From NCBI GenBank assembly GCA_016858145.1, contig JAEHOE010000062.1, positions 124,001 through 188,000 on the forward strand: 64,000 nucleotides of DNA, in the 5' to 3' direction. This DNA is from Edaphochlamys debaryana (lineage: Eukaryota > Chlorophyta > Chlorophyceae > Chlamydomonadales). Below, in pieces: positions 13,464 to 25,376 of the stretch; position 1 is the first letter of the stretch, and each line of letters begins with the position of its first letter. A model generated the notes under the pieces. It had not been told where the DNA came from. It searched no databases and saw only the letters and a program-made list of their open reading frames with translations. Both the position numbers and the translations under genes were made by a program.

Positions 13464-16400
13464 ATGGACACCACGGATGAGCCCGTCATTGCATCTGCAT
13501 CAGTAGAGCGATCCTCTTCGTCCGGTGCGGCACTGCGATCACTGGGCTCGGGCGGGGGCCATGGCACCGCCGCGGAACCCGCTGGCGGAGGCGCAGCGGC
13601 TGCATCAGAAGAGGAGTTTGGGGACGAGGAAGATGAGGAGGATGACGCCGACTCCGTCGGAGGCCGCGGCGACGACAACGACGACGCGGACGCGCTGGAG
13701 CCATCGCAACCGCACCAGCCCTCAGACGAGCGCCCCACCGTAGATTCCGCCACTGGCGCGGAAGAGCCGGAGGCAGAGACCTCGAGAAGTCGGACCGTCG
13801 GCGAGAGCGTGGAGGCCATTGAAGCGGCGGTGGCGAGCCTGGCGCTGAAACACGAGTCTGCTCGCCGCTTGGCGGCGGCGGCAGCTGCCTCCGCGGCCTC
13901 CGCCGCGCCGTCAGAGCCGTCCGCCGAAGCCCAGCCCGCCTTCGCCAGAGCCTCTGAGCCGGATTCGGCCGCGGCCGCAGGCCAAGGCGGCGACGGGGCC
14001 GCCACCCCTCGCCCGCCAGCGCTCGCTGCGGCCGCGGGAATCGACGGCAGCGCCAGCGCCAGCGCCAGCGGCGGCGGCCGCAGCGGCGACGCTGACGGCG
14101 GCAGCGCCGTGGCGTCCACGTCAGCACCGACCTTTGGAGACGATTCGGCGGGCACAGCCTGGGAAGCCTACCCCAAGCACTTCTTCATCCTATCGTCATC
14201 GGGCAAGCCCATCTACTCGCTTAACGGCGATGAGCGGTCCCTGGTCGGGCTGACGGCGCTCCTCTCCGCGCTCGTGTCCGTCGTACAGGTACGGCATGAG
14301 TGCGGCGGGGGAAAAAGGGGTGCAGATGGGAAAGTCCGGGCCGAGCGGACCCTGCACAGAGCTCCCTTCCTGATGGGGGTCTGAGGTTGCAATTGCCGCG
14401 GGTACAAAAAGCTCATTGCAGCCTGGGAGTCAGCACACCCGTACGTGCTCACGTGTGCCCTCCCACGTCTGCCGTACACAGAGTACGGGCGATGCCGTAC
14501 AGCACATCCGCTCGGGCTCCACGCTGGTCGTCTTCATGCTGCGGGGGCCGCTGTACTTCGTGGCTGCCAGGTGACCCACGTGGGCGCTCGCGCACTGCGC
14601 TGCATTGCGCCTGTCTGTGAACGCTTGCGTTGGCACTGGGGCCGCCGGCCGGTCATCTCGCTAGCAGCTACCGTACTGCCAACCTTGGCGCTGCCGTGAT
14701 CTTGGTCTCGTGTGTTGGGCTCTGGTCGATAGCTGACCCGAAGAAGGATACCTGCCTGGGCGCCTCTCAAGGCATAACTTGTGGCCGCTGCACCCTACCT
14801 AGCTGACACGCTTACCTGCGACCCTCGCCGTCCGACCCCTTGCTTGTACGTCATGCAACCACAGCCGCATGGGGGAGCCCGCCACGGCCCTCCGGCGGCA
14901 GTTGGAGCTCATGTACGGACAGATGGTGCTCGTAGTCACGACAGGTGCTTATTTGTACGGGGGGCAATGTGTGAAGGGCTGCTCGCATGGTTCATGGTTC
15001 AAAGATGCATGTTCCCCGCTCGCACTCCAACGTATTGCACGGGCGGTCTGTGCGTGCAGCTGGTGCGCAACTTACGGCTAGCATCATCTTGCTCGCCCTT
15101 CTCGCCTCCTGCTCGCTCACCCCCCGCTTGCCACTCGCTCACCCCCTGCTCACCCCTCGCTAACCCCCGCCTTGCCCCTCCCTCACCACCTCCCCACCCC
15201 TCTACCCCCACCCCACCCCACCCCAACCACCCCCCAGGCCTGGAGCGCATCATCCAGCGCAACCCCTCGTACGACGTGCGCTCGCTGCTGGACGGCGTGG
15301 GCTCCGTGCTGGGCTCCCTGGCGGCGATGCTGGCGGCGGATGCCACCTCCTACCTGCTGGGGGCGCACAGGTGGGGGGGGCAGGGGGCTGCAGGGGACTT
15401 GGGACGGGAGGGGAGGGGGGTGGCTAGCGAGGGACGCCACCGCCGACCTGCTAGGGTCGAGCAGGTGGGGGAGGCAGGGGGCTGCAGGGGAGGGGGCGCG
15501 CAGGTGGGGAGGGGTGAGGTGGCTGGGGCATCCCGATGGGGAGGGGCGCCACCGTCTACCTGCTGGGGGCGCACAGGTGGGGGAGGAGGGGGGCTGGAGA
15601 GGGAAAGGGTTCCCCCTTTTGGACGCCGTTTACCCCCTTGATGCGCTGAACCCCTTGTCGTCATGCCCTGCCTGGATCCCCGCCGCAGGCCCCTGCCCAT
15701 GCCTGCGGCGGACCGGGCGGCGGTGACGGAGCTGCTAGCGGAGGCAGTGCGGGTGCGTGGGTGCTATAGTTTCCCTATCTGCCGTGCCCGTGCCCGCCGC
15801 AAACTGCCGCCCTGTACGGACCCCGCTCTGACCCACACACCTGCCCCCCGGAACCCCCCTTCCCCCCCCCCCAGCAATCCGGCGCCCTCTACGGGCTGCT
15901 CATGGCCGACACCCACGCGCTGGCGCTGTGCCGCGCCAAGGGCCAGCCGCCGCTCGCCCCCGACGACCTGCTGCTGCTCGCCAACTTCGTCATGTGCAAC
16001 AACGCGTACAGGCAAGGCTTTCTCAAGGAATGCAAATCATGCAGTGCTGCTAGCGATACGAGTGCAAGCGCGCCACACAGCTGGCACCCGAGAGATGCTA
16101 CTGGCGATGCGGTGCTATCCGCTTTTGGGCGCAGCGGAGCACTCCGTCCCGACCCTGCCCCTCCCGCCCCAATCCCCCTTCAGGCACGGGCACGGCGAGG
16201 CCTTCTCCCCCGTGTGCCTGCCCTCCTTCAATCCCGACGCCTTCCTGCACGCCTACATCCACTACCTGGACGCATCGGCGGGTGAGCGCAGGGTGTAGGG
16301 GGCCCTCATGACCGCGCGGCCTGCGTGGCGGCGGGTGAGCACGGAGTGTGCGGTTGTGTGGGGCCCACCTGAGGTTGCCACGGCCCCACCTTCACCTCCA

Positions 16401-17681
16401 CCTCTCCTCTCCTCCCTTACCGCACCACCACCCTCCCATCCGCCCCACCCCCTCCCCCCAGGGCTCTACCTGGTGCTCCTGTCCGGCAGCGCGGAGGCCT
16501 TCCACCCGCTCTCCGCGGCGCGCGTGTGGCTCGAGGACGCCACCACAGCCCGGGGCCTCATGCCCCGCCTGCGGGCGCTGCGGCCGCCCGAGCTCTTCCT
16601 GGAGGGGACCGCGGGGCCCGGGACCAGCGGGGCGGCGGCTGCGGCGGTGCCGGGGGCGACGGGGGGAGCGGGCGCAGAGGCCGGGGCGAGGCCGGTGGGC
16701 GGCCGGGAGCCGCAGCCGCCGCTTAACGTGCTGAGCGTGGAGAGCCTGCCGCGACCGCTGGGTGAGGCCCTGGGCTGGGCTGGGGAAAGGGAAAGGCAAT
16801 GGGGTTGCAAGGGTTGAGCAGCAGCCGAAAGGACGGCGATGCAGCGAGATGCTCTAAGATGCTGTGGGGATCGCGCTGCCCTCAAGGACGGAAGGGCGGG
16901 GGCTCAAACTTGCCGATGCGCCCCACCCTGCCAAGCAAGCGGCAGGCATTCCGCACCCAACTGCCCCCTTGACCGATGCCGCTTCCCTTCCCATCCCTCC
17001 CTCGTTTCCCAGGCGGCAAGTTCGGGCACACGCCGCTGTGGTCGTACGCGCTGCGGTACAACGGGCTGCCCGTGCCCCAGGCGCTCGCCTCGCCGCCCTG
17101 CCCGCTGCACCGCTCCGCAGCGGGAGCCAAGCGCCTGGCAGCGGCCTACGCACAGGTGAGGGGCGTGGTGGTGTAGGGGGGGGGGGGGGAGGTCGTCGTC
17201 ACGGGGTTTCGGGTGTTCGGGGTTTCAGAGGGGGGAAGGTCGTCTCACACGGAGGTTCGGCCGTGGACCTGGCTGCTGGCAAGTACACTGCACGCCTTCC
17301 TCTCTGCCAGCTGTCGCTGCGGCGGCTTGCGGTAGCTACACGGGCGCCACACCCTCTGTCCCACAACTTCGCTGCTTGCTTCTATCACCACGCCGCCTCC
17401 AAACCCCCTGGCCCTCCCCCTAAACCCGACGCTCATTATTCCCCTGCCCGCCCTGACCCCTCCCGCAGCTGCACTCGCTCCTTCACTCCCCCGCGGCCCC
17501 CGGGCGGCCCAACAAGCTGGCCTGGTTCGCGGACTCGAGCCTGGCGCTGTGTGCCGTACGAGATCGGGATCTGGAGCTGTATCTGGTTCTGGATCCGCTC
17601 ACGGACAAGACCACGGGCATGGGCCTGGTGGAGGCCATGCGGAGGCACTTCCTGGATCGACAGATCATGGCGGGTGGGTAG
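13464..17681 (+). CDS. MON1: MON1, Rab7 GEF subunit for vacuolar/late endosomal fusion
   Basis: Ten exons (13464-14288, 14482-14570, 14865-14944, 15238-15370, 15689-15752, 15875-16011, 16184-16281, 16462-16761, 17013-17155, 17469-17681) join in frame to 693 aa. Residues 1-230 are acidic and Ser/Ala-rich, probably disordered. The longin folds then start with PKHFFILSSSGKPIYS. Further MON1 hallmarks include HIRSGSTLVVFMLRGPLYFV, LELMYGQMV, SYDVRSLLDGVGSVL, LLMADTHALALCR, LLLANFVMCN and a C-terminal GLVEAMRRHFL. MON1 with CCZ1 forms the guanine nucleotide exchange factor that activates Rab7 during endosome-to-vacuole maturation. The intron after 16011 starts with GC (AG|GCAAGG) and ends at a good CAG; frame and the conserved sequence on both sides support it. 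Length is slightly above plant MON1 (about 600 aa) because of the N-terminal extension. Confidence 0.93.
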
Positions 17682-20462
17682 GGATGTGGGGGAGTGGGGG
17701 GGTCAGCTGTTCGCAGTTTGTACCGGTATGGGTGGATTACTGCGGATCAGGCGGGCTGGGTAGGATGAAGATGGGCTGTGCGGGTGGGTGAACAGACGGC
17801 TCATGGCAGCTGTCAATCGCGTACCGGTATGGGAGGGTCGTGACAGGGTCGTGGCACGATGGGCCTAGACCGGTCGTTCTCAACGGGGAGGGAAGACTGT
17901 TATTGAACACTGTCCAAAGCCGGGACGTTGCTAACCCCAACGCCCCCACCCCCGCTTCGCTCGTGCACGCAGACCTCACCCTGACGCCGGCCCCGCCCGC
18001 ATGAGGCACGCACGCGTGGCCGGCATCATGCCGTACGCAGCCCGCCACGTGGACATGAGATGTGCCGTACACACCCAGCTATCCGCCACGTGGCCGGGAT
18101 CGGTGTACCGTTTGGTGCTTGCGCCGGGGGCCGCATGCCAGGGCGTGGGATGAAGGCAGGGGTGGAGCAGGGGTTGGGGACACGGTAGGGGTCATGGCAC
18201 CCGATAGGGCCATGGGCCACGGCCATCGGCATGGAGCAGAATATTCTGGGGGCATTGGGGACTCCTGGAGGAAGGGCTCAAGGTGCAGGCCCTTGCGGCG
18301 ATGAGACCCCTGTGGTGGGGTGCGCAAGAGAGCGGCAGTGCAGGTACGGGAGCGACCACCGGAATGAGGGCTGGTCATGAGCTCGGCCCGCAGCGGCCCA
18401 GTAGTTGCGGCCCAGACCTGACGGGGAGGTGGTGTGCCTTCGCGCAGCATTGGTGTCAGCCGGGGCTGCTGACGGGTGCGGATTGAGGACAGGTGCAAGG
18501 TCTGAAGCGTGACAAAAGTAGTGTCTGGCACAGGAAGGGTAGTACAGGCGAACCGGACCTTACCGTACATGCTCAGCTAGCGTGCCTGTAGTGGGGGCGA
18601 AGTGAAGTATGCAGGCACAGCGTTGTGAACGGCGGGCATGCCACCTTGACTCTGGCCGTCCAGGCGTCCGCAACCCTGACGAGTGATGACCACAACCTCA
18701 CACACGTGTGGGGCAGTATGGCGCCATGCGGTCCCGGGCCTTTCCCGAAGCGGGCAGGGGGTTTTGTGCTCGCAGGGGCCGTGCAGCGTAGTCCGGACGA
18801 TGACGGAGGGGGATGCAGCTGAGCGCGCTGTCGCAACGCGAGAGAAGAAGGCAGGGTGCCAGCAATGCGCATCGCCCAGGCAGGGGCTAACCTAGGGGCA
18901 GCCGCGCGCGCAAACGGTACTTTCCTGGCTCCTGGTGTCGAGGCCCCCGGTGTTGTGCGTGCAGGCGGCCGCCATTCCCGCTAGAGCTCGTGGGCCCACC
19001 GACCTAGCCCGGTCACTTTTCCACCTGTGATCAAAGTGAAGCGCAGCGTCGAGTCAGCTTGTGGTGTTGCTAACGGTAGTAGTGCGGTGCGTGTGCAGTG
19101 CGAACCGGGGGCAAGAGTCAGGGGCAGGGACGGCTGATACGTAGCTGACCGCAGTACGGCTCTAGACGCTTCATCCCGCCATCCCGCGTGCACTGATGCA
19201 ACTAGCTCGACACCAACGAGCCGGCGCAGGAACCGCATAGTTTTGGGAGGGGCAGAGGGGCCTGTAGGGCGCTGACTCGAGTGCCGAATCCGCCGATTGA
19301 GGCGTGCAGCTCCGGTGTGGGCACGATGGCACCACATGGACAGCAATCACAGCATGACACCATCCACACGAAGCACCAACAAATACCGTGGTGCAGCACG
19401 TTGACATGGAGGGGCAGCTCGACAACTGGCAACAGGTGCGGCGGGGTGAAGCACACGTACAGTGACTATGTGGTTGGTCAATCGGATTGGGCCCCCTGCC
19501 CCTCACCCTCACCCGAGGGACGGTGGGGCGCCCCGCGGAGCGTAGGCACGTCATATACGGACAGACGAAGGCAGTCATGGCACGGTGAGCCTGAGAAGGC
19601 AAAGCAGAGGGGTGCACTCGGCGGAACGCGCCACCAGCCCCTGCACTACCCCTGGTTGCAGACACGCACCCATCGGAGGAGCCAAGGCGGAGGCGGAAGG
19701 TAGCGGCGTAGGGCCCCAGCGCAGCCAGATTGCATTCTGAACACCGCTAGGCTTCAAGAGGGTCGGCAAGCGACCAGGACGGTGAGCTATTGAAGGGGTT
19801 ATGACGAGAACTTGTTGGCAAAAGTGAGCTGCTAAAGGGGCAGGTCAATGTGGGGGACGGGGTGCCTCTGCCTCCTTTTCACTCCGACATACCTCGAGTG
19901 AGGGGGGGAGCCAGGAGAGCTCGTTGGAGGGCACTGCCTGTGAGAGCGGGCCGACTGCGGCAACGCGTTGCGCACGCGAGTCGACTCTGGTGTCGGCCCG
20001 TGCCAGCGGCACACTGCCCCCTCGACTGTGTTCGGATGCATGATGCGCCTTCGGAGAACGCACGCCTCGGCGCCGTAAGCGGAAGCGGTCCGCTGGTGCG
20101 ACATGTACTGTACCGCCGGCGACGTGCGGTTCTAGTCAATAAAACGGGGCGGTCACTACATCAGCAGCAAGGACCTGCAAGTTGAAAGACCACAAGAGAT
20201 GTCAGCGGTGCAACAGCGGTGCCCCGGGGCGGACGTGACCCCTGACGTCGGCATGGCTAGCGCGCGCTTTTTGGCCCCAGATTTTCCGGGCCGGGTCCAA
20301 ACTTACAAGTTTGTCTCATTCTCTGGACAGTTGTGCCACTATTACAACCACAAAGCGACTATCCTCACCTTATCACGCCCCACACGGGCAGTACTAGTAA
20401 CATCAAGCCGGCCAAGTCCGGCCGGCTTGGCAGCCCCCCTGAATTGACCCCACCCTCCCGTG
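17682..20462. other. Intergenic region, no gene recognised
   Basis: This is about 2.8 kb between MON1 and gene A. Open frames here are short, without homology that I recognise or convincing exon structure. No TGTAA motif was found after MON1. It must contain the MON1 3' UTR and the promoter of gene A. Confidence 0.4.
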
Positions 20463-21664
20463 ATGGTTAGAGGTGCAACATGGAAAGCGCGCGTGCGTCT
20501 GGGGAGCTCGGTGGTTCTGTGCCTGGTCGCTCTGGCGCTTCTTGCGACAGTAATCCTAGTGTCTGGCGCTTCCCCGGAGAAGTCGCAATGCCTATACCAA
20601 GAAGGCTCGTGCATCGCGTATCATGTGGCCTGGTGAGCGTCGATTGATTGGCGCGACTCGACAGGACTCCCCAGTCTGGCGCTCCTCTTCTCAACGCTGA
20701 TTGCAAATGAACGCGTGCAGGTGGAGTCTCGTGGGGGCTGTGATGGCTACAGTTGCGACGCTCGTGGTTAGTGTCGCCAAGGTGAGACGGGTGCATTTTG
20801 ACTTACTTGCTCCCCGCGGGCTGCACAGCGCGTACTCGGAACTTACAAGGGGAAATCGTTCCATTTGTTAGGAGGTGTATCGCTGCCTTTAAAACTTGCT
20901 CCTGCACCTGCATCTGCCAACAGGTGCAGGACCCGACAGCCTATGCAGCGCTGGGCACAGCCTGTCTCAGTGTCGTCCTAGCAGACGCACGGTGAGCGGG
21001 GGGTTTTGTGAGGTTGTGGCGGGTCCCGGCATTGCCCGTCCTCGCGTCCATTGCGCGTCGTCGGGGGGTCAACTGCTACTGTCTCGCCGCGTCCACCGCG
21101 TCCACCGCAAGCCTCTTCCCTCTTGAGCCCGCTCCCGCCTTCGCGATTGTCATGTGATGCCGCAGGGGCATGGATGCCCTTCATGAATTAGTCAGGGCGG
21201 GCTTGCCCTCACGCGGCATGGCTACCGCGGTGAGCGTCGCCCTGACGAGCCTCCTAGCCGCTGCCGTCTTTGCCATCGTGCTCCACCAACAAGGCTGCCC
21301 CGGCAACGAGCCGGATGGATGCTTAGACAGGAGCTGCGGCGGCGGCAGCCCCTGCTGCGGTTCCGTTGTGTCTGGCATCCATCGGAGCCGAAGCACGAGG
21401 ACAACAGAGCCTGGCTCTTCGTCGCATTCCAGCGGCTCTTCTCCTCGCGTCAGCAACAGCAGCTGCGGGGGTATGGCCACAACAAGCCGTAGTGCTCGGA
21501 TGACAAGGGAGGAGTGGCTGTGGGTTGTGGGGCCACGGTCGTCCGGGGGGACGGGGGCGGCCGGGGCCGCCAAGCACCTCCGTAAGAGCATGTCGACTGG
21601 TCGGCCCACGCTGCCCAATGGGGGCAAGCGTGCGGTGCCGCCTGCCCCAGGAGTGCGCCCCTGA
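20463..21664 (+). CDS. Gene A: small four-helix membrane protein, lineage-specific family
   Basis: Four exons (20463-20632, 20721-20781, 20924-20991, 21166-21664) encode 265 aa. Predicted helices lie at about 14-34 (VVLCLVALALLATVILV), 58-76, 83-98 (with GTACLSVVLAD) and 120-140. The first loop carries two cysteines (QCLYQEGSC). After helix 4 comes a Ser/Gly/Cys-rich, low-complexity tail of about 125 residues containing SARMTREEWLWVVGP at about 209-223. No known domain was recognised, so no function is assigned. Intron phases are 2, 0, 2, with internal exons of 61 and 68 nt. Gene B has exactly the same structure, and genes C, D and E share the core. The start is the first ATG and gives a plausible signal-anchor helix. 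Membrane location is inferred from hydropathy only. Confidence 0.72.
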
Positions 21665-23802
21665 CCACGAGGGAGTTCCAGCCAAGGGCCTGACTGCCTC
21701 CAGGCTGTCCAGGAGGTCCTTTGAGGCACCGTGCGGCACGTACGAACCCTGGGAACGAACCCAGGGACTCGTCCTGGAGCCGTGAGGATTGGCACAAGGC
21801 CACAGGTCACGTCTACAATGCCATGCGAGGCCAGGGTCTAGAGACGGCCTCGCCGCCGATTGGGAATTGCTCTTCGCGCGGAGATGGCCTGCGGCCACCC
21901 CTTTTCGAGCCCAGCAGCCGAAAGGAGGCCGGGTGAGGGCGGCTGTCAGGTGGCGCGCCCATCATGTGAGCGGGCCGGTCATCCTGATCCTGATCCAGCC
22001 AAGAGAGATCTGGATCTGGAGGGCGCTGTACACGCACCGTGAACCGCTTGGTCGGGCAGCATTGCTCATATCACCGGTATGCGAGTTTCGGTGCGTGGAA
22101 AGGCGCCATGAGGCACTCGACATCTGTAGTGGAACCGCAGGCCGTCCAGCGGGATGGTTAGCCAGCAGACGGGTTGCCTAGGTTTGGGGCCCAGGGCGGG
22201 ATCTGCCTCGTATCCTGGCATTTGCTAAAACACTGTCAAAGCATCCATACTTTCAACATTTGGTTTAGGCCTTGCTCTGCTCAGGAAGCTTACCCTGGCA
22301 TGAGACCATCATCTATCAATCTGGGCCGTGGCTGCTGCTTGCTCGAATAAATATTGATTGTGGACAACGGTTTCAATCTTGAAGCGAGGAACGCTGCCAG
22401 GGCATGTGGTCCCAGAAGGCAGTGTTGGGCCGTGGCTAAGAAGTTGAGTGCCCATGGCGGCAGCGGCTGGGCGGGATATGGAGCGGGGCCTGTTCAGCGC
22501 TTACGTGTCACGGCTGGGGTCACCAGGCTAGGGTCATCAGAGCTGCCCGTCCTGTTCCGAGTCTGGTGACAGCAGTGAGGTCGTCTTCTGTTGCTTTTCC
22601 CTCACAGCATGTGTCGGGCCTTAATAAGTGTCTGGTGGTTTGTGGTGGTTACCATGGCCAGCCTCACAGTTCAGACTGCCACCTTAACGTTCGCACTAAT
22701 CTAATAATACATTCACGGTTGCACTCTTATTTCTATCCTAGAGTACTCGTAAGCTGAGGAGTGTGAGCTGGCTGGTGTTGAGGGGTCTCCGCACGGGCGT
22801 GCGTGTTGCCCATCTGCCCTTCCATTTGAACTTGGTCGGGGGTTACAATTGCGGTGTGTGGTGCTGCGGTCTTTGACCTTTGTCCAGGTCAAGGCAACGT
22901 GCAGCTATCATGGGTAGCACCTTACAAGGGTACTGCCTTTGCGGTGGTGCCGTACGCTGAACGGCTTGGCGGGTTTGATTATGTTGGGCAGACACGTAGG
23001 TGAGGTTGTCAGAGAGCTTTACAACTGAAAGGGAAACGAAGAAGTCTGGTCCTGAGTGCGAGAGTAGCTGTTGGCGCAATACTGCGCCCTGCTCTGGCGA
23101 GTGTCGGCCTCACCTCGGATTTACGGTGATGCGCTGTCTTGTAGCGTGCTGCGGACTCAACAAACTCCGCCCCGTTGTGTTCTCACGGTCTTAAGTTGAC
23201 CTGGCATGGACGCGACCCTTGGGCCGCTTAGCTAGTCGTCATGCGTGTGAGTGTCGTGTGTGTTTGGTCTGCCTGAGAGGGCCAGGGTTGCGTGAGTAGC
23301 CCACTGCTGGCCGCCTTCGGAAGCAAGCCGTGGCGTCGCCTGGAGGGTGCAGGCCAGCGACACGTGCTTGCTACATGAAGTTGGCGGCATCTCCTGGCTG
23401 CATGCCGCCCTCGTTGGGCTAGCTAGCGGCAATGGTATCATCTCCGCTGGCTCTTGGTTGAAGAGCATGGGCTGAGCCACCGCCAGGCTTCTGGGGGGCG
23501 CAAGTGCCGATCTGGGCTTGCTTTCCTTGTGAAGAAGTTGCTCGGTGTGGCGTGGGGTGATCTGGCGTTGCGGATTGCGGATTGCCTTTGGATCAAGGAG
23601 TTGAAGATTATCGAGTTGGGTGGGCATTGGGGACTTTTATAGACAACGGGGCGTAGAGCCGCGGCACTGGAGAAGATTGAGTTTGGAAGGGACTGGGGAT
23701 GCTGGTTGTAGTGCCGCTGCACTGATCTGACATCTGCCTGTTTACTGTTTTCGGGTTAAGTAGAACCTCGGCACAACACTGGTGCTCAGTGCTTGGTTCC
23801 GC

Positions 23803-23966
23803 TTGAAGAGGCAGCCAGCTGTTGTTGAGGGCACAAGCAATGAAGGTGGCGCCTGTTGAGCCTCCTCTCTGAAGCAGTAACCGTTTGAAGAGGCAGCCAG
23901 CTGTTGTTGAGGGCACAAGCAATGAAGGTGGCGCCTGTTGAGCCTCCTCTCTGAAGCAGTAACCGT
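23803..23966. repeat. 82-bp perfect tandem duplication
   Basis: The unit 23803-23884 is repeated immediately at 23885-23966, followed by a few bases of a third copy. No coding function is evident. Confidence 0.85.
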
Positions 23967-25007
23967 TTGAAGATTACGCTTGAGGACTGAATGCGGAGAA
24001 TCGGCTTCCTTGTTGGACTGCACCCGCACTGGGCAGTACTAGCGTCGCCGTCGACCAGTTTTGGGCTTCTTATTGTACGGAAGCCTGGTCGGGCGTTATA
24101 CCAAAGGTACTGCATGGAACGCTGTACGGCTTTGCTGTAAGCAATTTTGTCCAGGTACTCCGCACGTGCGCTTCTCGGGAGGGTGAAGGACTCTGGGGCA
24201 CATCTGGGACCTGGCGCAGTGGCGCTTACAGTCAATGATAGGACCTGCCGGAGCCGGCCCTCGCGCCCGAACTGTCCGGCGCCTCCCTGAGCGAGTCCCT
24301 ATTCATCAGTCTCAAACTCCGGGGAGGGCCGGAGGGGTCCTGCTTCCCATCCGAGTCAGGTACCGCCTCACTTGAGCATTGGCCAATGGCCTGTTGGCCC
24401 TGTTCAAGGCGGCTGTTTCGCCCGCGTGCATTGGTACAGGGCCAGAGTGCGCATACTGCTGAGGTCCACCCAGGCCCCGGGCGGCCAGGAGTCCCAGGAC
24501 ATGCCCGGGGTCGGCGCCGCGGCGGCGTGGCACGTGCGCACGCGTGACTGCATCCCCCCCTTGTACGTATGGCAAGCCTTAGTACTACGGCCCGTCGCCT
24601 AAGCCCCCCAGGTGGCCAGGATAGATTAGGTGCGAAGGCAGCCAGGACCCAGGGGTGGCAGCGGCTAATGCGGCTTGCAGGCTGCTTGGAGGTGTCCCGG
24701 CTCGGAGCTGGGTTTGGGCGGCGGGGCGTGGGATAAGGGCGGGTGCAGCCTGGAGCAGTTAGTGTTTCCTCTTGGGATAATATCCATATTGTCTGGACTC
24801 AACTCCGCGGTGCGCCAGCAACACCAGCACAGGCGCATTAAGCGCGGGATGCCCTGGGCCCTCCCTGGCCCTCTGCCGCCTCTGCCTTGCAGGACCTGAC
24901 GACATGCTCAACGACAACGGTCACCACGCGGTCACCCCTGGTTGCGCTGTTGTACTGAATCCCCGAGAGAGAAGGAGAGAGCCAGCAACTCCCGGACGAC
25001 AAGAGCT

Positions 25008-25133
25008 ATGCGCGAGGTCAAGCTGGTCAAGCCAGTCAAGGAGGACGAGGAATTACAATATCCGCCCAGCATCCCGCAACATGAAGTTTCCTTGACTGTA
25101 CCGCAGATGTTCAAGCGGTCAAGGGTCGTGTGA
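25008..25133 (+). CDS. Possible 41-aa small ORF upstream of gene B
   Basis: An ATG-initiated frame reads MREVKLVKPVKEDEELQY and continues to a TGA, with a charged composition unlike random GC-rich frames. There is no recognised family, no supporting exon and no clear promoter. It may be a small protein, the tail exon of a decayed gene, or chance. Confidence 0.15.
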   Translation: MREVKLVKPVKEDEELQYPPSIPQHEVSLTVPQMFKRSRVV

Positions 25134-25376
25134 AGCGCGACGCCGCGGGCGGAGTGGAGGTATCAGTTTGGGGTTCGTTGCATGTACCACGCAGTACCAC
25201 GACAGTTGCAGGACCGTGGAGTTTCCGAGCACGCAGCTTCTCCCTATAACTCCGTTCCATGCTATCTTTATCTAACAATACACCTACTCAATGAATCGTG
25301 CGAGAACGCAAGAACCTAGCGTCCCTTAAGTGTCTACGCGCGCCTCCAAGAGTCGCTGAAACCCTCAGCTTGTGAC

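Larger units (their letters stand above)
21665..25376. other. Intergenic region with an 82-bp tandem duplication
   Basis: This is 3.7 kb between genes A and B, with visibly lower GC around 22.2-24.2 kb. No convincing exon chain was found. A frame on the minus strand (about 24000-24235) reads protein-like, but has no partner exons and no family I recognise. A TGTAA at 24136-24140 is too far to assign safely to gene A. Confidence 0.4.

Noticed and set aside
19171..19665. 165-codon minus-strand Cys-rich frame in the MON1/A spacer
   Set aside because: Starts from no ATG with context, has random composition, no hydrophobic segment pattern and no partner exon.
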